Virus record (IMG/VR): IMGVR_UViG_3300038825_000684
Location: 1-34,568 of that record
Origin: a virus
Reading direction: 5' to 3' (one strand)
Length of the DNA: 34,568 nucleotides
Shown: piece by piece, positions 12,322 through 21,741 of the stretch
How positions within the stretch are numbered: position 1 is the first letter of the stretch
Layout: each line of letters opens with the position of its first letter
Program-made: the position numbers and the translations under genes
The notes under the pieces: generated by a model
What the model was told of the DNA's origin: nothing
Databases searched by the model: none
What the model saw: only the letters and a program-made list of their open reading frames with translations

Positions 12322-15074
12322 TATCCTACCTCTCGTGCGGTTATATTTACTTTGCCTAGTAATCGTTTTGTTTCAACAATCATAAAATATTTGTCTGTTG
12401 CGAAATCTGTGCCAAACATTTCGACTGGCATATCTGTGAATACTACAATATCACCTGTTTCTAGCGCATATCCTTTTCTTGGATTCACGATGTCACACTT
12501 GACAATTATTTTTATATCGCCAACAATATTATTATAATAACTATACCAATCTTGATTACAGTCTGACGCTGCGGATGTTGGTATACTGCCAGTATACATA
12601 TTCAAGTTTACTTGCTGTATGCCTTGTTTTTCTCCAAGGTTGTATTTTGCTCTGGTAGTAGAATTAGTTAATACATTTCTACTGGAGTATTTACCAGATT
12701 CAGCAGGATGCAATTCATGGTTTATATCCATTTTTGTAATTACATCACTAAGTCCAGTGGTGCTGACACTAATGTTTGACAAATCATGCTCTGTAAGAGT
12801 TTCTGTTGCAGTTAATTCACTAGATTGCTTGACATATATATATTTTAATGAACCATTAGGATCGACTTTATAACAAAAACCAAATTCATAAGCCAATTGA
12901 TCTAATTTATCTTTTAATGACATAGGTTCTAACTGCCAATATCGTATTTTCCAGTCGTCTCTATCATTACTTAAATCCGAATAGTTTACTGGTGTTGCTG
13001 TAGATAACCCAGCAAATCTAACTAATAAATCGCGATGTGCATCTACACCATGAGTAATTGCATTATTACTACCAGTAAATGACTCTGTTAAGCCATCACC
13101 ACCACTATAGAAATATTCAATATTTCCTAATGCTTTAAAATCTTCTTTATCTTCAGAACTATCACCCGCAAAAGGTCTAGCAGATAACTCTACTTTTATA
13201 TTTTTAACACTGATATCGCCATAGCCATTACCTGTGTCAAAATCACGAAATGTAATCATAAAAGGATATTTCATAGCTACAGCACCATCGCTGTAAGTAA
13301 TTGTTCTTTCTACAAAGCTAGTAGTCTCTATTGTTGTGTTTACACTAACCTCAACGTCTGATGCGTCTGCTGCGAGTTTTACAGAATCAAATACAGTTGT
13401 GGTAATATTTATTAAATCAGCAAATTCGTATTTAGCTTCAAAATGCAACTTATTGATAAACTGTTTCTCAAAGATTTGACTACCTGGTGTACCTGCAATA
13501 GTACCTGCTCCACCAGTTGATCCAGGGTCAGCAAGAGTAACCGTTGCAGCCGTACTATCATTATTATCAAAAGCAAAGGCAGCGTTGGTAAACATTGTGC
13601 TAGTTGGCGCAAATGGGTCGGTTTCCAGCGCATGCACAACTCCATGAAAGTGATATGTTGCAGGAGTAATCAGAACATTAGCATCTTGTCTGGCTTCTGT
13701 TTGCTCTGAAATATCATATGAAGAAGTACCTTTACCTGCGGGTAAAAAACGATCATGTCCAATCCAAAGATTAATATGAGATTTTGACCCAGAACCATAG
13801 GACCTTGGCATTAAAGTGTAAATATTATTTTGATTTACTGATAATACTGGTACTGGATATAACTTTATACCACAATCTGCTGGTGACCCTGCATTACTTT
13901 CATTTGGCGTAAAATCGCCATAGACTACTGGAATATATTTCTTGGTTGTAGTTTCTTGATCTTGAGGAAAGCTAATTCTATCCCATGGGCGATGTGCGTT
14001 GATTTGCATCGATAGCTGTTGCTTATCATTAATATTAATATCTACCAGTCTACCTGTAAAAATGCGCTGACAACTACTCAAAGAACTTGCTTCATTAAAT
14101 TGAGCATGTACGCGCACTTCTTTATTAAAATAATTATTAGTGCCATTATAGATAATTTTATATAAATCATCTCCATTGACATGGACATTAGCTAAGTTTA
14201 TCTTGATATTGCTCGTACTAGACTTGCCAGCAGTAATATCAATCGAATCTCGGACACTTATGCTTTTGTTCATCACGATACCGTGATAGAAATTGTTATC
14301 GACAGTGGTATCTTTAAAAGCAACGCCAAATGAGTGAATATACTCACTAAAATTATCTATCGACCACTGCGCACCATTAATTGTGCCAGAGTTAGAATTG
14401 GAGCTAGAATCTGAAACAGATGTTCCATTGCCTTCATCTAACTTCCAATATCCTACTAAACCACTAGCACTGCTATCAACAGTGCGGTTATAAGAGCTTG
14501 CAATTTGCGCAGCACTTCTCGCAACATTCCACACTCTCACATGAGCTAACTCACCATTAAAACCATTGCTATTTGCAAAGCTATTGCCTATAGTCATTTT
14601 TGCATCTGTGCTGTCTCCACCCGCTGGATCATTGCTTGCAGATTCTGTTTCAACTAATGCTCCATTCTTATAAAACAATGCATTACCGCTTGCATCATCA
14701 CGAACAACTGCAACATGCGTCCATGTGTCTGCTGACAAATCAAAACTACTTGTAGTGTTAGTTTCATTTGACCCACTGCCATATTCATAAAACAAACGAA
14801 ACTCACCACCACTTTGTAAATTAACATTAAATGAAACATTTTCAGCTAATGATTCTCCAGAACCAGATGATAATTGAATGACTACGCCACTGTTTATTGA
14901 GTCTGCTTTACACCAAAATTCTATAGTAAAATTGACCTCAGAACCTAAAATATCACCAAATGTAATGTTATCGTCACTACCATCAAAGTCTAAACAATTA
15001 TTGTTATCTGCGCTAAATTGAAATAGCCAATTTTCATTTATATTTAAATCTGATGGTGCATTGGTTAATGCCAT
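12321..15074 (-). CDS. Large tail-tip protein with inserted LamG-type lectin domain
   Basis: A 917-residue protein following the tape measure gene. Residues about 25-225 are a concanavalin/LamG-like domain: CLDFDGSDDNITFGD, FTIEFWCKADS, WTHVAVVRDDASGNALFYKNG, MTIGNSFANSNGFNGELAHV, RVWNVARSAAQI and LVGYWKLDEGNG are its usual signatures, including the bound-sugar-type calcium site pattern. The first 20 residues (NWLFQF) and the part after residue 240 (HGIVMNKSISVRDSIDI) read like one tail protein split by the lectin. The rest, up to residue 917, has beta-rich tail-hub character. I infer a baseplate hub protein with host-glycan binding. Confidence 0.7.
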   Translation of the reverse strand: MALTNAPSDLNINENWLFQFSADNNNCLDFDGSDDNITFGDILGSEVNFTIEFWCKADSINSGVVIQLSSGSGESLAENVSFNVNLQSGGEFRLFYEYGSGSNETNTTSSFDLSADTWTHVAVVRDDASGNALFYKNGALVETESASNDPAGGDSTDAKMTIGNSFANSNGFNGELAHVRVWNVARSAAQIASSYNRTVDSSASGLVGYWKLDEGNGTSVSDSSSNSNSGTINGAQWSIDNFSEYIHSFGVAFKDTTVDNNFYHGIVMNKSISVRDSIDITAGKSSTSNIKINLANVHVNGDDLYKIIYNGTNNYFNKEVRVHAQFNEASSLSSCQRIFTGRLVDININDKQQLSMQINAHRPWDRISFPQDQETTTKKYIPVVYGDFTPNESNAGSPADCGIKLYPVPVLSVNQNNIYTLMPRSYGSGSKSHINLWIGHDRFLPAGKGTSSYDISEQTEARQDANVLITPATYHFHGVVHALETDPFAPTSTMFTNAAFAFDNNDSTAATVTLADPGSTGGAGTIAGTPGSQIFEKQFINKLHFEAKYEFADLINITTTVFDSVKLAADASDVEVSVNTTIETTSFVERTITYSDGAVAMKYPFMITFRDFDTGNGYGDISVKNIKVELSARPFAGDSSEDKEDFKALGNIEYFYSGGDGLTESFTGSNNAITHGVDAHRDLLVRFAGLSTATPVNYSDLSNDRDDWKIRYWQLEPMSLKDKLDQLAYEFGFCYKVDPNGSLKYIYVKQSSELTATETLTEHDLSNISVSTTGLSDVITKMDINHELHPAESGKYSSRNVLTNSTTRAKYNLGEKQGIQQVNLNMYTGSIPTSAASDCNQDWYSYYNNIVGDIKIIVKCDIVNPRKGYALETGDIVVFTDMPVEMFGTDFATDKYFMIVETKRLLGKVNITAREVG

Positions 15075-15075
15075 A

Positions 15076-17481
15076 TTATGCTAAACCTTGACTGCTAACC
15101 TTTTCGATTTCTGGAATTAAGGTATCACGTACAAATTCATCATTAGCAATCATATTACCACTTACATTGATTGTCACACCACCTGCGTTGCCAGTGCGGT
15201 TCATAGATGCTAAATTGTCTACACCAATATTTTGCACTGCATCTCTGCGCATAATAAACTCACCTGCCTGCGCAAGGATAGGAACATTATCCTGACCTTT
15301 AACCATTCCACCGTTAGCAAAACGCTGAATACCACTATTAGTTATTAGTCCACCAGTATGACCAATCATAGTGGAAAGAACATTTAATCCTGCTCCAAAC
15401 ACCTGTCCTGTAGGTCCGCCAGCGACACTTGCAATAGTACCAATTACTGATAATAGTGCTGCAAATTGCTTTTCTGGATTGTCAGTATCATCTTTTAAAG
15501 TTCTGTATGCATTGCTTAAAGCATTTAAAGAAGCTACTGCGATTGTAGTTTTATCTGCTAATTTGGTAGTTTCAGTTCCTACTTCATTTAAATTTACATT
15601 TAACATAGAAAGCACCGCATCAACATTTCCAAATTCTTCAAACAATTTTCGATTTTCTTCAACCATCGCAATAGTTGATTCAATGTTTTTTCTTTGGCCT
15701 TCTTCTGTTTGTGCAAATAAGTTTATAAAAGTTTTTTGTTTATCTTCTCTTTTCTTTTCTGCATCTTCCAAGTCTTCTACTGCTTTCTTGTTTTCTTCTA
15801 ATTGATTTTTTAATAATTCATTTGCCTGCGCATTAGCAAGGATAGTAGAAATTGCCTGCGCTTGAGTTTCAGTTAATGAAATACTAGTATCATTGGATAA
15901 GACTAATGATTTGGAATTAGCAGTAATCGCTTGTGTATTAATATCAAAAGTATTTTTTAAATCAGTAAGTACAGTGCCTTCAGCCTGCAATACTTCGCCA
16001 ATCTGATTGATAACATCTAATCGAGTTTGTTGCGCTTCCACTTCTTTTTCTACAGCTAATACTTCAGCATCTTGTGCTGTTTTTAGCAACATCATAGTAT
16101 CTACTGTATCCTGTGATAAGTCCTGCGCTAGTTTTATATTGTCATTGCGCAGTTTCTCGGCTTGAGTAAGTTCATCTACTGCGCTTTTTAATTTCCTTAT
16201 TTCAGCTAACTGAGTCAATACTGATTGCGATACGAGTTCGCCTGTTTCTTCAAACACCTTCATTTGATCACTAGCATTGGTCAAAGACATTAATTGCAAT
16301 ACTAGTGATTTTTCTTGCTGATCTAAGGACTTTCTAAATTTCTCCATAGCAGTTTCTGCTTTACTGCTACTTGATTCCATTTCATTGGTAGCATCCGCAG
16401 CATTAGCTAAACTTTCAGCATACGCCTTCAAATCTTTTTCACCTTGCTTAATTTCTTTATCAAACTCTTTTACTTCTTCAGTGAGATGATCAAAGGTTCC
16501 CATGAACTCAAATAACTTATCAAATGCTACTCCCACAACAGTCAGGAATACTCCTATACCTATTCTCTTTAATGCTGCTGCAAATTTCAATGTAGTAATT
16601 GCTGCAAGATTTGCTTGAATTTTATATGCAAGAAAAGCACTGCTTACAAGACTAATGGCAAGTGCAGCTTCTGCTAATTCTTTTTTGTTAATACCTTTTA
16701 AAAACTCCTGCGTAGCTTTTATTGCTTCCATCAATGATGGCATTAAAATATCACCTATTACAGCCTGCACTCTTACAATTTGATCCTGCATATTGCTCAT
16801 AGCACCTGTAAATGTTTCAGATAAACGCTCTGCGCTACCTGCAATTCTTCCATCGGGATCAGCTAACGCATTAATCAGTGCTTTTCTAAACTCAGGTAGT
16901 GTGATTTTACTTAAATCTTTTATTCCTTGAGAATCTTTAATGATTTGAAGTATTCCTCTCTCTCTGAGTATATCTGCTGCGCCTGCTCCTCCAGCGAAGG
17001 CACGACCCAGCGCACTTGCTGCTTCAGTAGCATTTGTACCCATAAACGCAGCCAAATCAGTTAATGCGGATAGTGTAGCTTTTGAATCTACACCAAATGC
17101 TTCTAACTGCGCACCTGCATTAACTACATCCTGGAGTTGGAATGGTGTGGTTGATGCTATTGCATTAAAACGATCAAAGGCCGCTTCTGCACCTTGGACA
17201 CTGCCAGTCAATCCAACTAATCTAGTTTTAACGTCTTCAAAGCCAGATGATGCCTGTACAAATTTATTTACAAAGACAGTCGCGCCACCTAAAGCAAAAC
17301 CATATACTAATAATCTATTTCTTAAACTTCCTAAGCTACCAATTAGGCCATTGGTAGAACCACGTAATCGTTCTGCTGCCTTATTGTAATCTTTAGTATT
17401 CTTATCAAGGTCTTTAAAGTCTTTTGTAGCTCGTGAAAAGCCTTTGGTGCGAACTTCAATTATAAATTTTTTATCAGCCAT
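15076..17481 (-). CDS. Tape measure protein
   Basis: An 801-residue protein that sets tail length. The N-terminus (about 1-60) is basic and helical, residues about 65-225 match the TP901-type tape measure domain (GFEDVKTRLVGLTGSVQGAE, TTPFQLQDVVNAGAQLEAFG, AAFMGTNATEAASALGRAFA), followed by a hydrophobic segment near 285-320, then long coiled coils (about 340-640), and a glycine-rich C-terminus with HTGG and GGMVKGQDNVPILAQAGEFIMRRD. It overlaps the chaperone gene by 8 bases. The length implies a tail of very roughly 120 nm. Confidence 0.92.
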   Translation of the reverse strand: MADKKFIIEVRTKGFSRATKDFKDLDKNTKDYNKAAERLRGSTNGLIGSLGSLRNRLLVYGFALGGATVFVNKFVQASSGFEDVKTRLVGLTGSVQGAEAAFDRFNAIASTTPFQLQDVVNAGAQLEAFGVDSKATLSALTDLAAFMGTNATEAASALGRAFAGGAGAADILRERGILQIIKDSQGIKDLSKITLPEFRKALINALADPDGRIAGSAERLSETFTGAMSNMQDQIVRVQAVIGDILMPSLMEAIKATQEFLKGINKKELAEAALAISLVSSAFLAYKIQANLAAITTLKFAAALKRIGIGVFLTVVGVAFDKLFEFMGTFDHLTEEVKEFDKEIKQGEKDLKAYAESLANAADATNEMESSSSKAETAMEKFRKSLDQQEKSLVLQLMSLTNASDQMKVFEETGELVSQSVLTQLAEIRKLKSAVDELTQAEKLRNDNIKLAQDLSQDTVDTMMLLKTAQDAEVLAVEKEVEAQQTRLDVINQIGEVLQAEGTVLTDLKNTFDINTQAITANSKSLVLSNDTSISLTETQAQAISTILANAQANELLKNQLEENKKAVEDLEDAEKKREDKQKTFINLFAQTEEGQRKNIESTIAMVEENRKLFEEFGNVDAVLSMLNVNLNEVGTETTKLADKTTIAVASLNALSNAYRTLKDDTDNPEKQFAALLSVIGTIASVAGGPTGQVFGAGLNVLSTMIGHTGGLITNSGIQRFANGGMVKGQDNVPILAQAGEFIMRRDAVQNIGVDNLASMNRTGNAGGVTINVSGNMIANDEFVRDTLIPEIEKVSSQGLA

Positions 17482-17872
17482 TTTGTTTCTTTATATCTTC
17501 TGATTGGAGTGCATTAAATTCTTCATCTATAGCCGAAAAGATGACTAAGCGATGATAATCTGCTTCATCTATGGTATTTGCAAAAGATAGATTGAATCGC
17601 TTCATAGCCATGTACTCCTCAAGCGCAAATACAGTCTCAGGCGTTAGAAAGTAAGTTGAGTCGGCACAGAATACTAATGAATGATATAACGCAGCACCAA
17701 GCGTAAATTTTCCATCTTTGCTTTCATCTACGATACGCCAAATCTCATTCCATAGTTCATCTTCATCATACGTGATGGTTTTCTTGAGCGTGGGAGACTG
17801 CGCTTGGTATGGAAAATGCAGGTTGCGACTAGGCTGGCTTTTATAGCTCATCCACATCGCAACGCGGTGCAT
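17474..17872 (-). CDS. Tail assembly chaperone, downstream part (gpT-like)
   Basis: A 132-residue frame in the -1 frame relative to the preceding 87-residue gene. Between the two lies an A AAA AAG slippery site right before the first stop. The region upstream of its ATG is open from the slippery site, and the ATG has no ribosome site, so the natural product is probably a fusion of 221 residues made by frameshifting. The sequence is mainly helical, as usual for these chaperones, which bind the tape measure protein during tail assembly. Its stop overlaps the tape measure start. Confidence 0.8.
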   Translation of the reverse strand: MHRVAMWMSYKSQPSRNLHFPYQAQSPTLKKTITYDEDELWNEIWRIVDESKDGKFTLGAALYHSLVFCADSTYFLTPETVFALEEYMAMKRFNLSFANTIDEADYHRLVIFSAIDEEFNALQSEDIKKQNG

Positions 17873-17874
17873 TA

Positions 17875-18138
17875 TTACTTTTTTTGATTTACGTCCTTGT
17901 AAGCGTTATAGATACTCATTAACACTGTATCTATGTCATTATCATCCAGTTTACCTAATGACTTTTCTGGATCGGTAAATGCGTAGTTTAATATCCAATC
18001 TAATACATCAAAGAATTTAGCAGTATCAATCTCACCTTCTTTGGTGATTGCTTTTACTTCTAACTGATGTAACTGTCTACGCGCTTTAAAGGTTATTTCT
18101 GGTACATCAAATGTACCATTATCTGTTTTTACTTTCAT
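17875..18138 (-). CDS. Tail assembly chaperone, upstream part (gpG-like)
   Basis: An 87-residue protein that begins MKVKTDNGTFDVPEITFKAR, a typical tail-chaperone start, followed by acidic helices. It ends in QKK just before TAA. Position between tail tube and tape measure genes is conserved in siphophages. Most ribosomes should make this short form; a minority should shift at 17878-17884 and add the downstream part. Confidence 0.85.
   Translation of the reverse strand: MKVKTDNGTFDVPEITFKARRQLHQLEVKAITKEGEIDTAKFFDVLDWILNYAFTDPEKSLGKLDDNDIDTVLMSIYNAYKDVNQKK
17878..17884 (-). promoter_or_regulatory. Programmed -1 ribosomal frameshift site A AAA AAG
   Basis: The last codons of the 87-residue gene read CAA AAA AAG TAA on the minus strand. 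The heptamer A AAA AAG is the classical bacterial -1 slippery sequence (as in dnaX). After slipping, the frame reads GTA ATA ATG CAC and enters the 132-residue frame without a stop. The stop in frame 0 directly follows the heptamer, which favours shifting. I do not see an unambiguous downstream stem; a short CGC/GCG stem is the only nearby candidate. Confidence 0.85.
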
Positions 18139-18170
18139 TTTGCATCCTAGAAAGATGAAAATGGCGTGAT

Positions 18171-19169
18171 TTAAGCGATCGTGATACCAATTATTTCAGC
18201 AGTTTCACTAGCTGCAAATGCTCTGAATGGAATATTTTGTAATATAAAATCTCCCATTTCTGGTTTAGAATTATCTATCATTACGTTTTGACAATCAATA
18301 ATAAAATCACTGCCCTGCGCAAGTGCCAATACAATTCCAGTGGAATCTCCAGCTATACCTGCATCAAGGTCGTGAATCTCGTCATCACGTTTTGCAACTA
18401 GCGTACCAGTAACTTCATATGGACCAGTTTGCGCATATCCATATGGGTAATAATTTGTTGTGTCTTGATAATGCACACGAACTAATGGTCGTGAAATATT
18501 AATTTCCCAAGAGTTTAAAATTAAAGTTTCTCCACCGAGCGTGTTTGTAGTTAAACCAAAAATATTTTTTGGTGCGCCTGTATCTAACACTTTGGCATTT
18601 GGTGCTGCATACGCACTTTGAACTGGTCTATATCCAGTAACAAAAGTAGTTTCTACCACCATTTCTCCACCATTAGTGCCAACGTCTTGTCTCATAGTCA
18701 TAGAAGTAGCGAAACATCCCACCATTGACACGTCAATTAGACCACCAGCCAAATCTGATCCAGCATTTTCAAACAGCAAAGTCACTGCATTTACATTTGT
18801 ACCACCATGCGTCATTGTAGTAGAGCTATTATCATTAGTATTTGCTGCTGGAGTAAGTGACGCTTCTGATGAACTGTCACCAAATAAAGCTAAACATGAT
18901 TTTAATACTGCGGTTGCTGTACCTCTCATAGTTAAAGTTACTTCATACATTTGCGTATCTGGACGATGATGTCCTTGACTAGCAAGTTGACCCAATAATC
19001 CAGATTTATTTGGTGCAACGTCTAATGGTGCAGATGCAGCTTCTAAATTAAAATCAGTTACCTGTAAAAAATCCCATGTATCAGTATTTGCATGCGCTGT
19101 GCCTAAAAGTGCCGAACCACTACCAATACCGACTTCAATAATATTTCTTGGTTGAAAATTAGTCGCCAT
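18171..19169 (-). CDS. Major tail tube protein
   Basis: A 332-residue beta-rich protein directly upstream of the chaperone pair. Features are MATNFQPRNIIEVGIGSGSA at the N-terminus, a long series of beta strands (YEVTLTMRGTATAVLKSC, LILNSWEINISRPLVRVHY, YEVTGTLVAKRDDEIHDLD) and low charge. The length fits a tube protein carrying an extra surface domain, common in siphophages. The call rests mainly on position and composition, as the family is poorly conserved. Confidence 0.7.
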   Translation of the reverse strand: MATNFQPRNIIEVGIGSGSALLGTAHANTDTWDFLQVTDFNLEAASAPLDVAPNKSGLLGQLASQGHHRPDTQMYEVTLTMRGTATAVLKSCLALFGDSSSEASLTPAANTNDNSSTTMTHGGTNVNAVTLLFENAGSDLAGGLIDVSMVGCFATSMTMRQDVGTNGGEMVVETTFVTGYRPVQSAYAAPNAKVLDTGAPKNIFGLTTNTLGGETLILNSWEINISRPLVRVHYQDTTNYYPYGYAQTGPYEVTGTLVAKRDDEIHDLDAGIAGDSTGIVLALAQGSDFIIDCQNVMIDNSKPEMGDFILQNIPFRAFAASETAEIIGITIA

Positions 19170-19357
19170 TATTTATCTTCCTTTTTTACTTTTTTTATTT
19201 CCGCACTTTCCAAATGCGATTTTAATTCTTTAGGCACGTTTATAATCTTAACTGGTAAGCCTAACATTAAGCGGTTATGCTTGGCAGCACTACCAAATGC
19301 ATAAAAATTCTTATCATCTGATAATTTTTTATACGATTCTTTTGCAATATATTTCAT
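19169..19357 (-). CDS. Hypothetical small basic protein
   Basis: A 62-residue lysine-rich protein between the tail tube and tail completion genes. It shares one base with the tube gene start and overlaps its upstream neighbour by 4 bases. The middle stretch (FGSAAKHNRLMLGLPVKIIN) gives no family match. Confidence 0.6.
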   Translation of the reverse strand: MKYIAKESYKKLSDDKNFYAFGSAAKHNRLMLGLPVKIINVPKELKSHLESAEIKKVKKEDK

Positions 19358-19785
19358 CCTATTATCTCCATTGCTGATACTACAGCAGTCATGTTTGCGC
19401 GCAATAAATCTGGATTGTCTTCATCACGCTCATATACAGTAGAGTCGATGACAGCATTATAAAACTGCCTTATACCTGACTCACTGTAATTACGGTTATT
19501 GTATAAAAGTCTTTTCATTCGCTCTGCCACTAATGACACTTGCCTAAAACTTTCTTTGGTATAGTTACCTGCAAAATCCACTTGATAGCTAATAAGGATC
19601 GTATAATCTCGAACCATGCCAGTATGAATCTGTTCATTAAGATCATCGGATACTGGCTCAATAAGAAAACTCTGATTGCTTTTATGCTCATCATAAAATA
19701 TTTGTATCCCAAATTCATTTGCAATGATACTGTGAAGATTGTCAATGACTCGATCATAGATGACATTGTTAAATGTAATTGCCAT
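19354..19785 (-). CDS. Tail completion / tail terminator-like protein
   Basis: A 143-residue protein (AITFNNVIYDRVIDNLHSII) with the alternating pattern of tail-terminator proteins of the gpU or gp17 type: N-terminal helix, then strands QSFLIEPVSDD and YTILISYQVDF, helix SFRQVSLVAERMKRLL and closing strands. Its place between a connector-like protein and the tail tube supports this. The sequence identity is too weak to name a family. Confidence 0.55.
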   Translation of the reverse strand: MAITFNNVIYDRVIDNLHSIIANEFGIQIFYDEHKSNQSFLIEPVSDDLNEQIHTGMVRDYTILISYQVDFAGNYTKESFRQVSLVAERMKRLLYNNRNYSESGIRQFYNAVIDSTVYERDEDNPDLLRANMTAVVSAMEIIG

Positions 19786-20756
19786 TATCTATAAATCTGC
19801 CCACTGCGCACAGTTCCCATTTGTACTTCATCAGATTGAAAAGTTATGGACCACTCGTCATTAACTGTATAAACACCAGCTTGGAATCTTATAAGTGCGC
19901 CATATGCTAGTGGTTGGTAATCTCCATTCATTACTTCAGCATCTACTGACTTATGCCTGCGTAAACCAGTATCGTCTTTCGTAAACACATCATACTTAAC
20001 TGTGCTTGCAGTTCCAGGAGAAAATGTACCTGCTGTGCTGATTACAACGCGAACCTCATCATAATCAGTGCTTGGTGGTCCGAACATTTTAATATCTTCT
20101 ATGTATCCAGTGGTTGACCCATTGACGCTTATCTCTCTTATGACACCAGATTCACTGCGAAATGATGTTTCATTCCACATAACATAATCGCGTCTTTTTA
20201 GCTTTACTAATAATCCATCTTCACCAAGTACGCGCTCCTCAAGCTCGTCTGCTTTCTCTGGGTCTTGGCTGCGCACTAAGTCAGCGCAGGCCAGTAATGC
20301 ATTGCAACGAATTACGATGAAATCATATGGCCTATCACTAGCTCCTTGGTAATTTGAGTTACCGCGCTTGTAGATAGGTCTATTTAAATAACTGCGCATA
20401 TGATCTGCCTGTTCTTTTACAACACGATTCTTGAGGTCTTCCCAATCCTGACCTGCTTCAAATACGCTACCATTAAGTGCAGATACTGAGCTAGATGCTA
20501 AAAAGAAATCAACAGAATCAGTGGACTCAGAGTATTTAAATTCGTTATCTGCGTTTGGAGTATCAGTAACCTTAGTCATTTCTACTCCATCCTTGTATAA
20601 ATTTTCTATATATCCAGTATTGCTTAATCTATATAGATCAGAACTAGGACTGGACCAATTAGACATTAACACTCTCTTGCGATCATAACGATCAATGTCG
20701 CTAACAATCGCTTGTAAATCTGTGGTTATATTACAAAATGCTGTTAGGTAACTCAT
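19785..20756 (-). CDS. Head-tail connector or structural protein
   Basis: A 323-residue protein upstream of the tail completion gene. The N-terminal part contains a helical block of the head-tail adaptor type (WEDLKNRVVKEQADHMRSYL, then DFIVIRCNALLACADLVRSQ, residues about 102-170); the C-terminal third is beta-rich (YDEVRVVISTAGTFSPGT, DEWSITFQSD). I infer a head completion or adaptor role from this and the gene order. Overlaps its upstream neighbour by 4 bases. Confidence 0.5.
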   Translation of the reverse strand: MSYLTAFCNITTDLQAIVSDIDRYDRKRVLMSNWSSPSSDLYRLSNTGYIENLYKDGVEMTKVTDTPNADNEFKYSESTDSVDFFLASSSVSALNGSVFEAGQDWEDLKNRVVKEQADHMRSYLNRPIYKRGNSNYQGASDRPYDFIVIRCNALLACADLVRSQDPEKADELEERVLGEDGLLVKLKRRDYVMWNETSFRSESGVIREISVNGSTTGYIEDIKMFGPPSTDYDEVRVVISTAGTFSPGTASTVKYDVFTKDDTGLRRHKSVDAEVMNGDYQPLAYGALIRFQAGVYTVNDEWSITFQSDEVQMGTVRSGQIYR

Positions 20757-20950
20757 GCTTGTGCTATCTCACTTATATTACTATTAGTAGGTAATATGGT
20801 GACATCGGGTATATCAGCGCAGATAATTAGTGCGATTATCGTTCCAATCGTAATATCAATATCTTGACGTGGGTCTTCCAATGTCTTGGCCAATTCTTTT
20901 AACTCATACATTAAATTAATTAGATTATCAATTTTTTCTGAATCATCCAT
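20753..20950 (-). CDS. Hypothetical small protein with hydrophobic segment
   Basis: A 65-residue acidic protein. An N-terminal helix (EKIDNLINLMYELKELAKTL) is followed by a hydrophobic stretch (ITIGTIIALIICADI, about residues 34-48) that could be one membrane helix or a buried strand. It overlaps the lysozyme-like gene and the connector-like gene by a few bases. Confidence 0.55.
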   Translation of the reverse strand: MDDSEKIDNLINLMYELKELAKTLEDPRQDIDITIGTIIALIICADIPDVTILPTNSNISEIAQA

Positions 20951-21419
20951 ATTTTTGTACTATTTCACAATATTTCTCTGGAGTACCTTTGCCTTTTGCA
21001 GTGTTATAGTAGGTCTTCCACTGTTTTGCTTGGTCTTCTAGCGTTCTAGGCAGTTTCTTTGGTATCCTGCGTAGATGTAATCTGCAAAATACAATCTGCG
21101 CTGCCAAATTTGTAGTAAGAATATACTCCCAGTCTTTTTCTCTTGGCGCAGTAAAATGTGACCAATCCAAATAACAGGCACTAGCAACAGACTTCATTAA
21201 GTCAGGTCGATACTGTAAATAGTTTTTAATGATATCAACGCCCACCCATGGTTCAATTTGGTAAACGCCAACCGCAGGTCCTGAGATTTGTTGAATGTAG
21301 ATATACTTAGACTCCACCAAACCGATGTTATAAATGAACTCTGCTGCTTCAGAAGAATATAGGTCTATCTTCTGCAAGACACGCTTGATGAGTCCTTTCA
21401 TTTGGTCTGGATTAATCAT
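20943..21419 (-). CDS. Lysozyme-like endolysin or virion muramidase
   Basis: A 158-residue protein with the layout of phage lysozyme/transglycosylase-like enzymes: an N-terminal helix, a glutamate in NIGLVESKYIYIQQ (E about 36) in the position of the catalytic acid, then SGPAVGVYQIEPWVGVDIIKNYL with the GPAxGxxQxEP motif that I recall from endolysin-like proteins of aquatic phages. No signal peptide. The stop of the lysine-rich peptide upstream overlaps its ATG as ATGA. It probably cuts peptidoglycan at lysis or during entry. Confidence 0.6.
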   Translation of the reverse strand: MINPDQMKGLIKRVLQKIDLYSSEAAEFIYNIGLVESKYIYIQQISGPAVGVYQIEPWVGVDIIKNYLQYRPDLMKSVASACYLDWSHFTAPREKDWEYILTTNLAAQIVFCRLHLRRIPKKLPRTLEDQAKQWKTYYNTAKGKGTPEKYCEIVQKYG

Positions 21420-21499
21420 TTGCGCTTCATCCTACGCTTCATCTTATTCTTCTTCTTTTTACCTTTTTTCTTTTTCTTTCCATAATGGTATGGCATCAT
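21416..21499 (-). CDS. Lysine-rich 27-residue peptide
   Basis: An ATG at 21499 overlaps the upstream stop (ATGA) and the stop overlaps the downstream ATG (ATGA), so the frame is locked into the operon. Sixteen of 27 residues are Lys or Arg, after a short MMPYHYG start. It would bind DNA, RNA or other polyanions. The fifth of five consecutive basic proteins. Confidence 0.7.
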   Translation of the reverse strand: MMPYHYGKKKKKGKKKKNKMKRRMKRK

Positions 21500-21741
21500 G
21501 CGCTCCTTACTTTACTTCTTGTTCTTTTACTGTACCTTGCGCGTTGCTTACCTTTCTTGTTTGCAGCGCGCTTTAGCCTATTCTCATAAGCTCTCTGTGA
21601 TTTTGTTAATCCTTTGCGGACACTAGCAGGTAAATACCTACCGCGCTTTCTACGTGGCTTTTTCTCATCACCTTTTGTGACATAGCCCCATTTTTGCTTT
21701 GTCCATTTACGTAAACTTTTCTGTGACTTCTTTAACGCCAT
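21496..21741 (-). CDS. Small very basic protein (DUF5872-like)
   Basis: An 81-residue protein in which 32 residues are Lys or Arg. It has the pattern SLRKWTKQKWGYVTKGDEKK, RYLPASVRKGLTKSQRAYEN and a KKGKQ segment, which resembles from memory the DUF5872 family found in aquatic viruses. Strong positive charge and late position suggest a nucleic-acid-binding virion or assembly protein. Confidence 0.7.
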   Translation of the reverse strand: MALKKSQKSLRKWTKQKWGYVTKGDEKKPRRKRGRYLPASVRKGLTKSQRAYENRLKRAANKKGKQRARYSKRTRSKVRSA

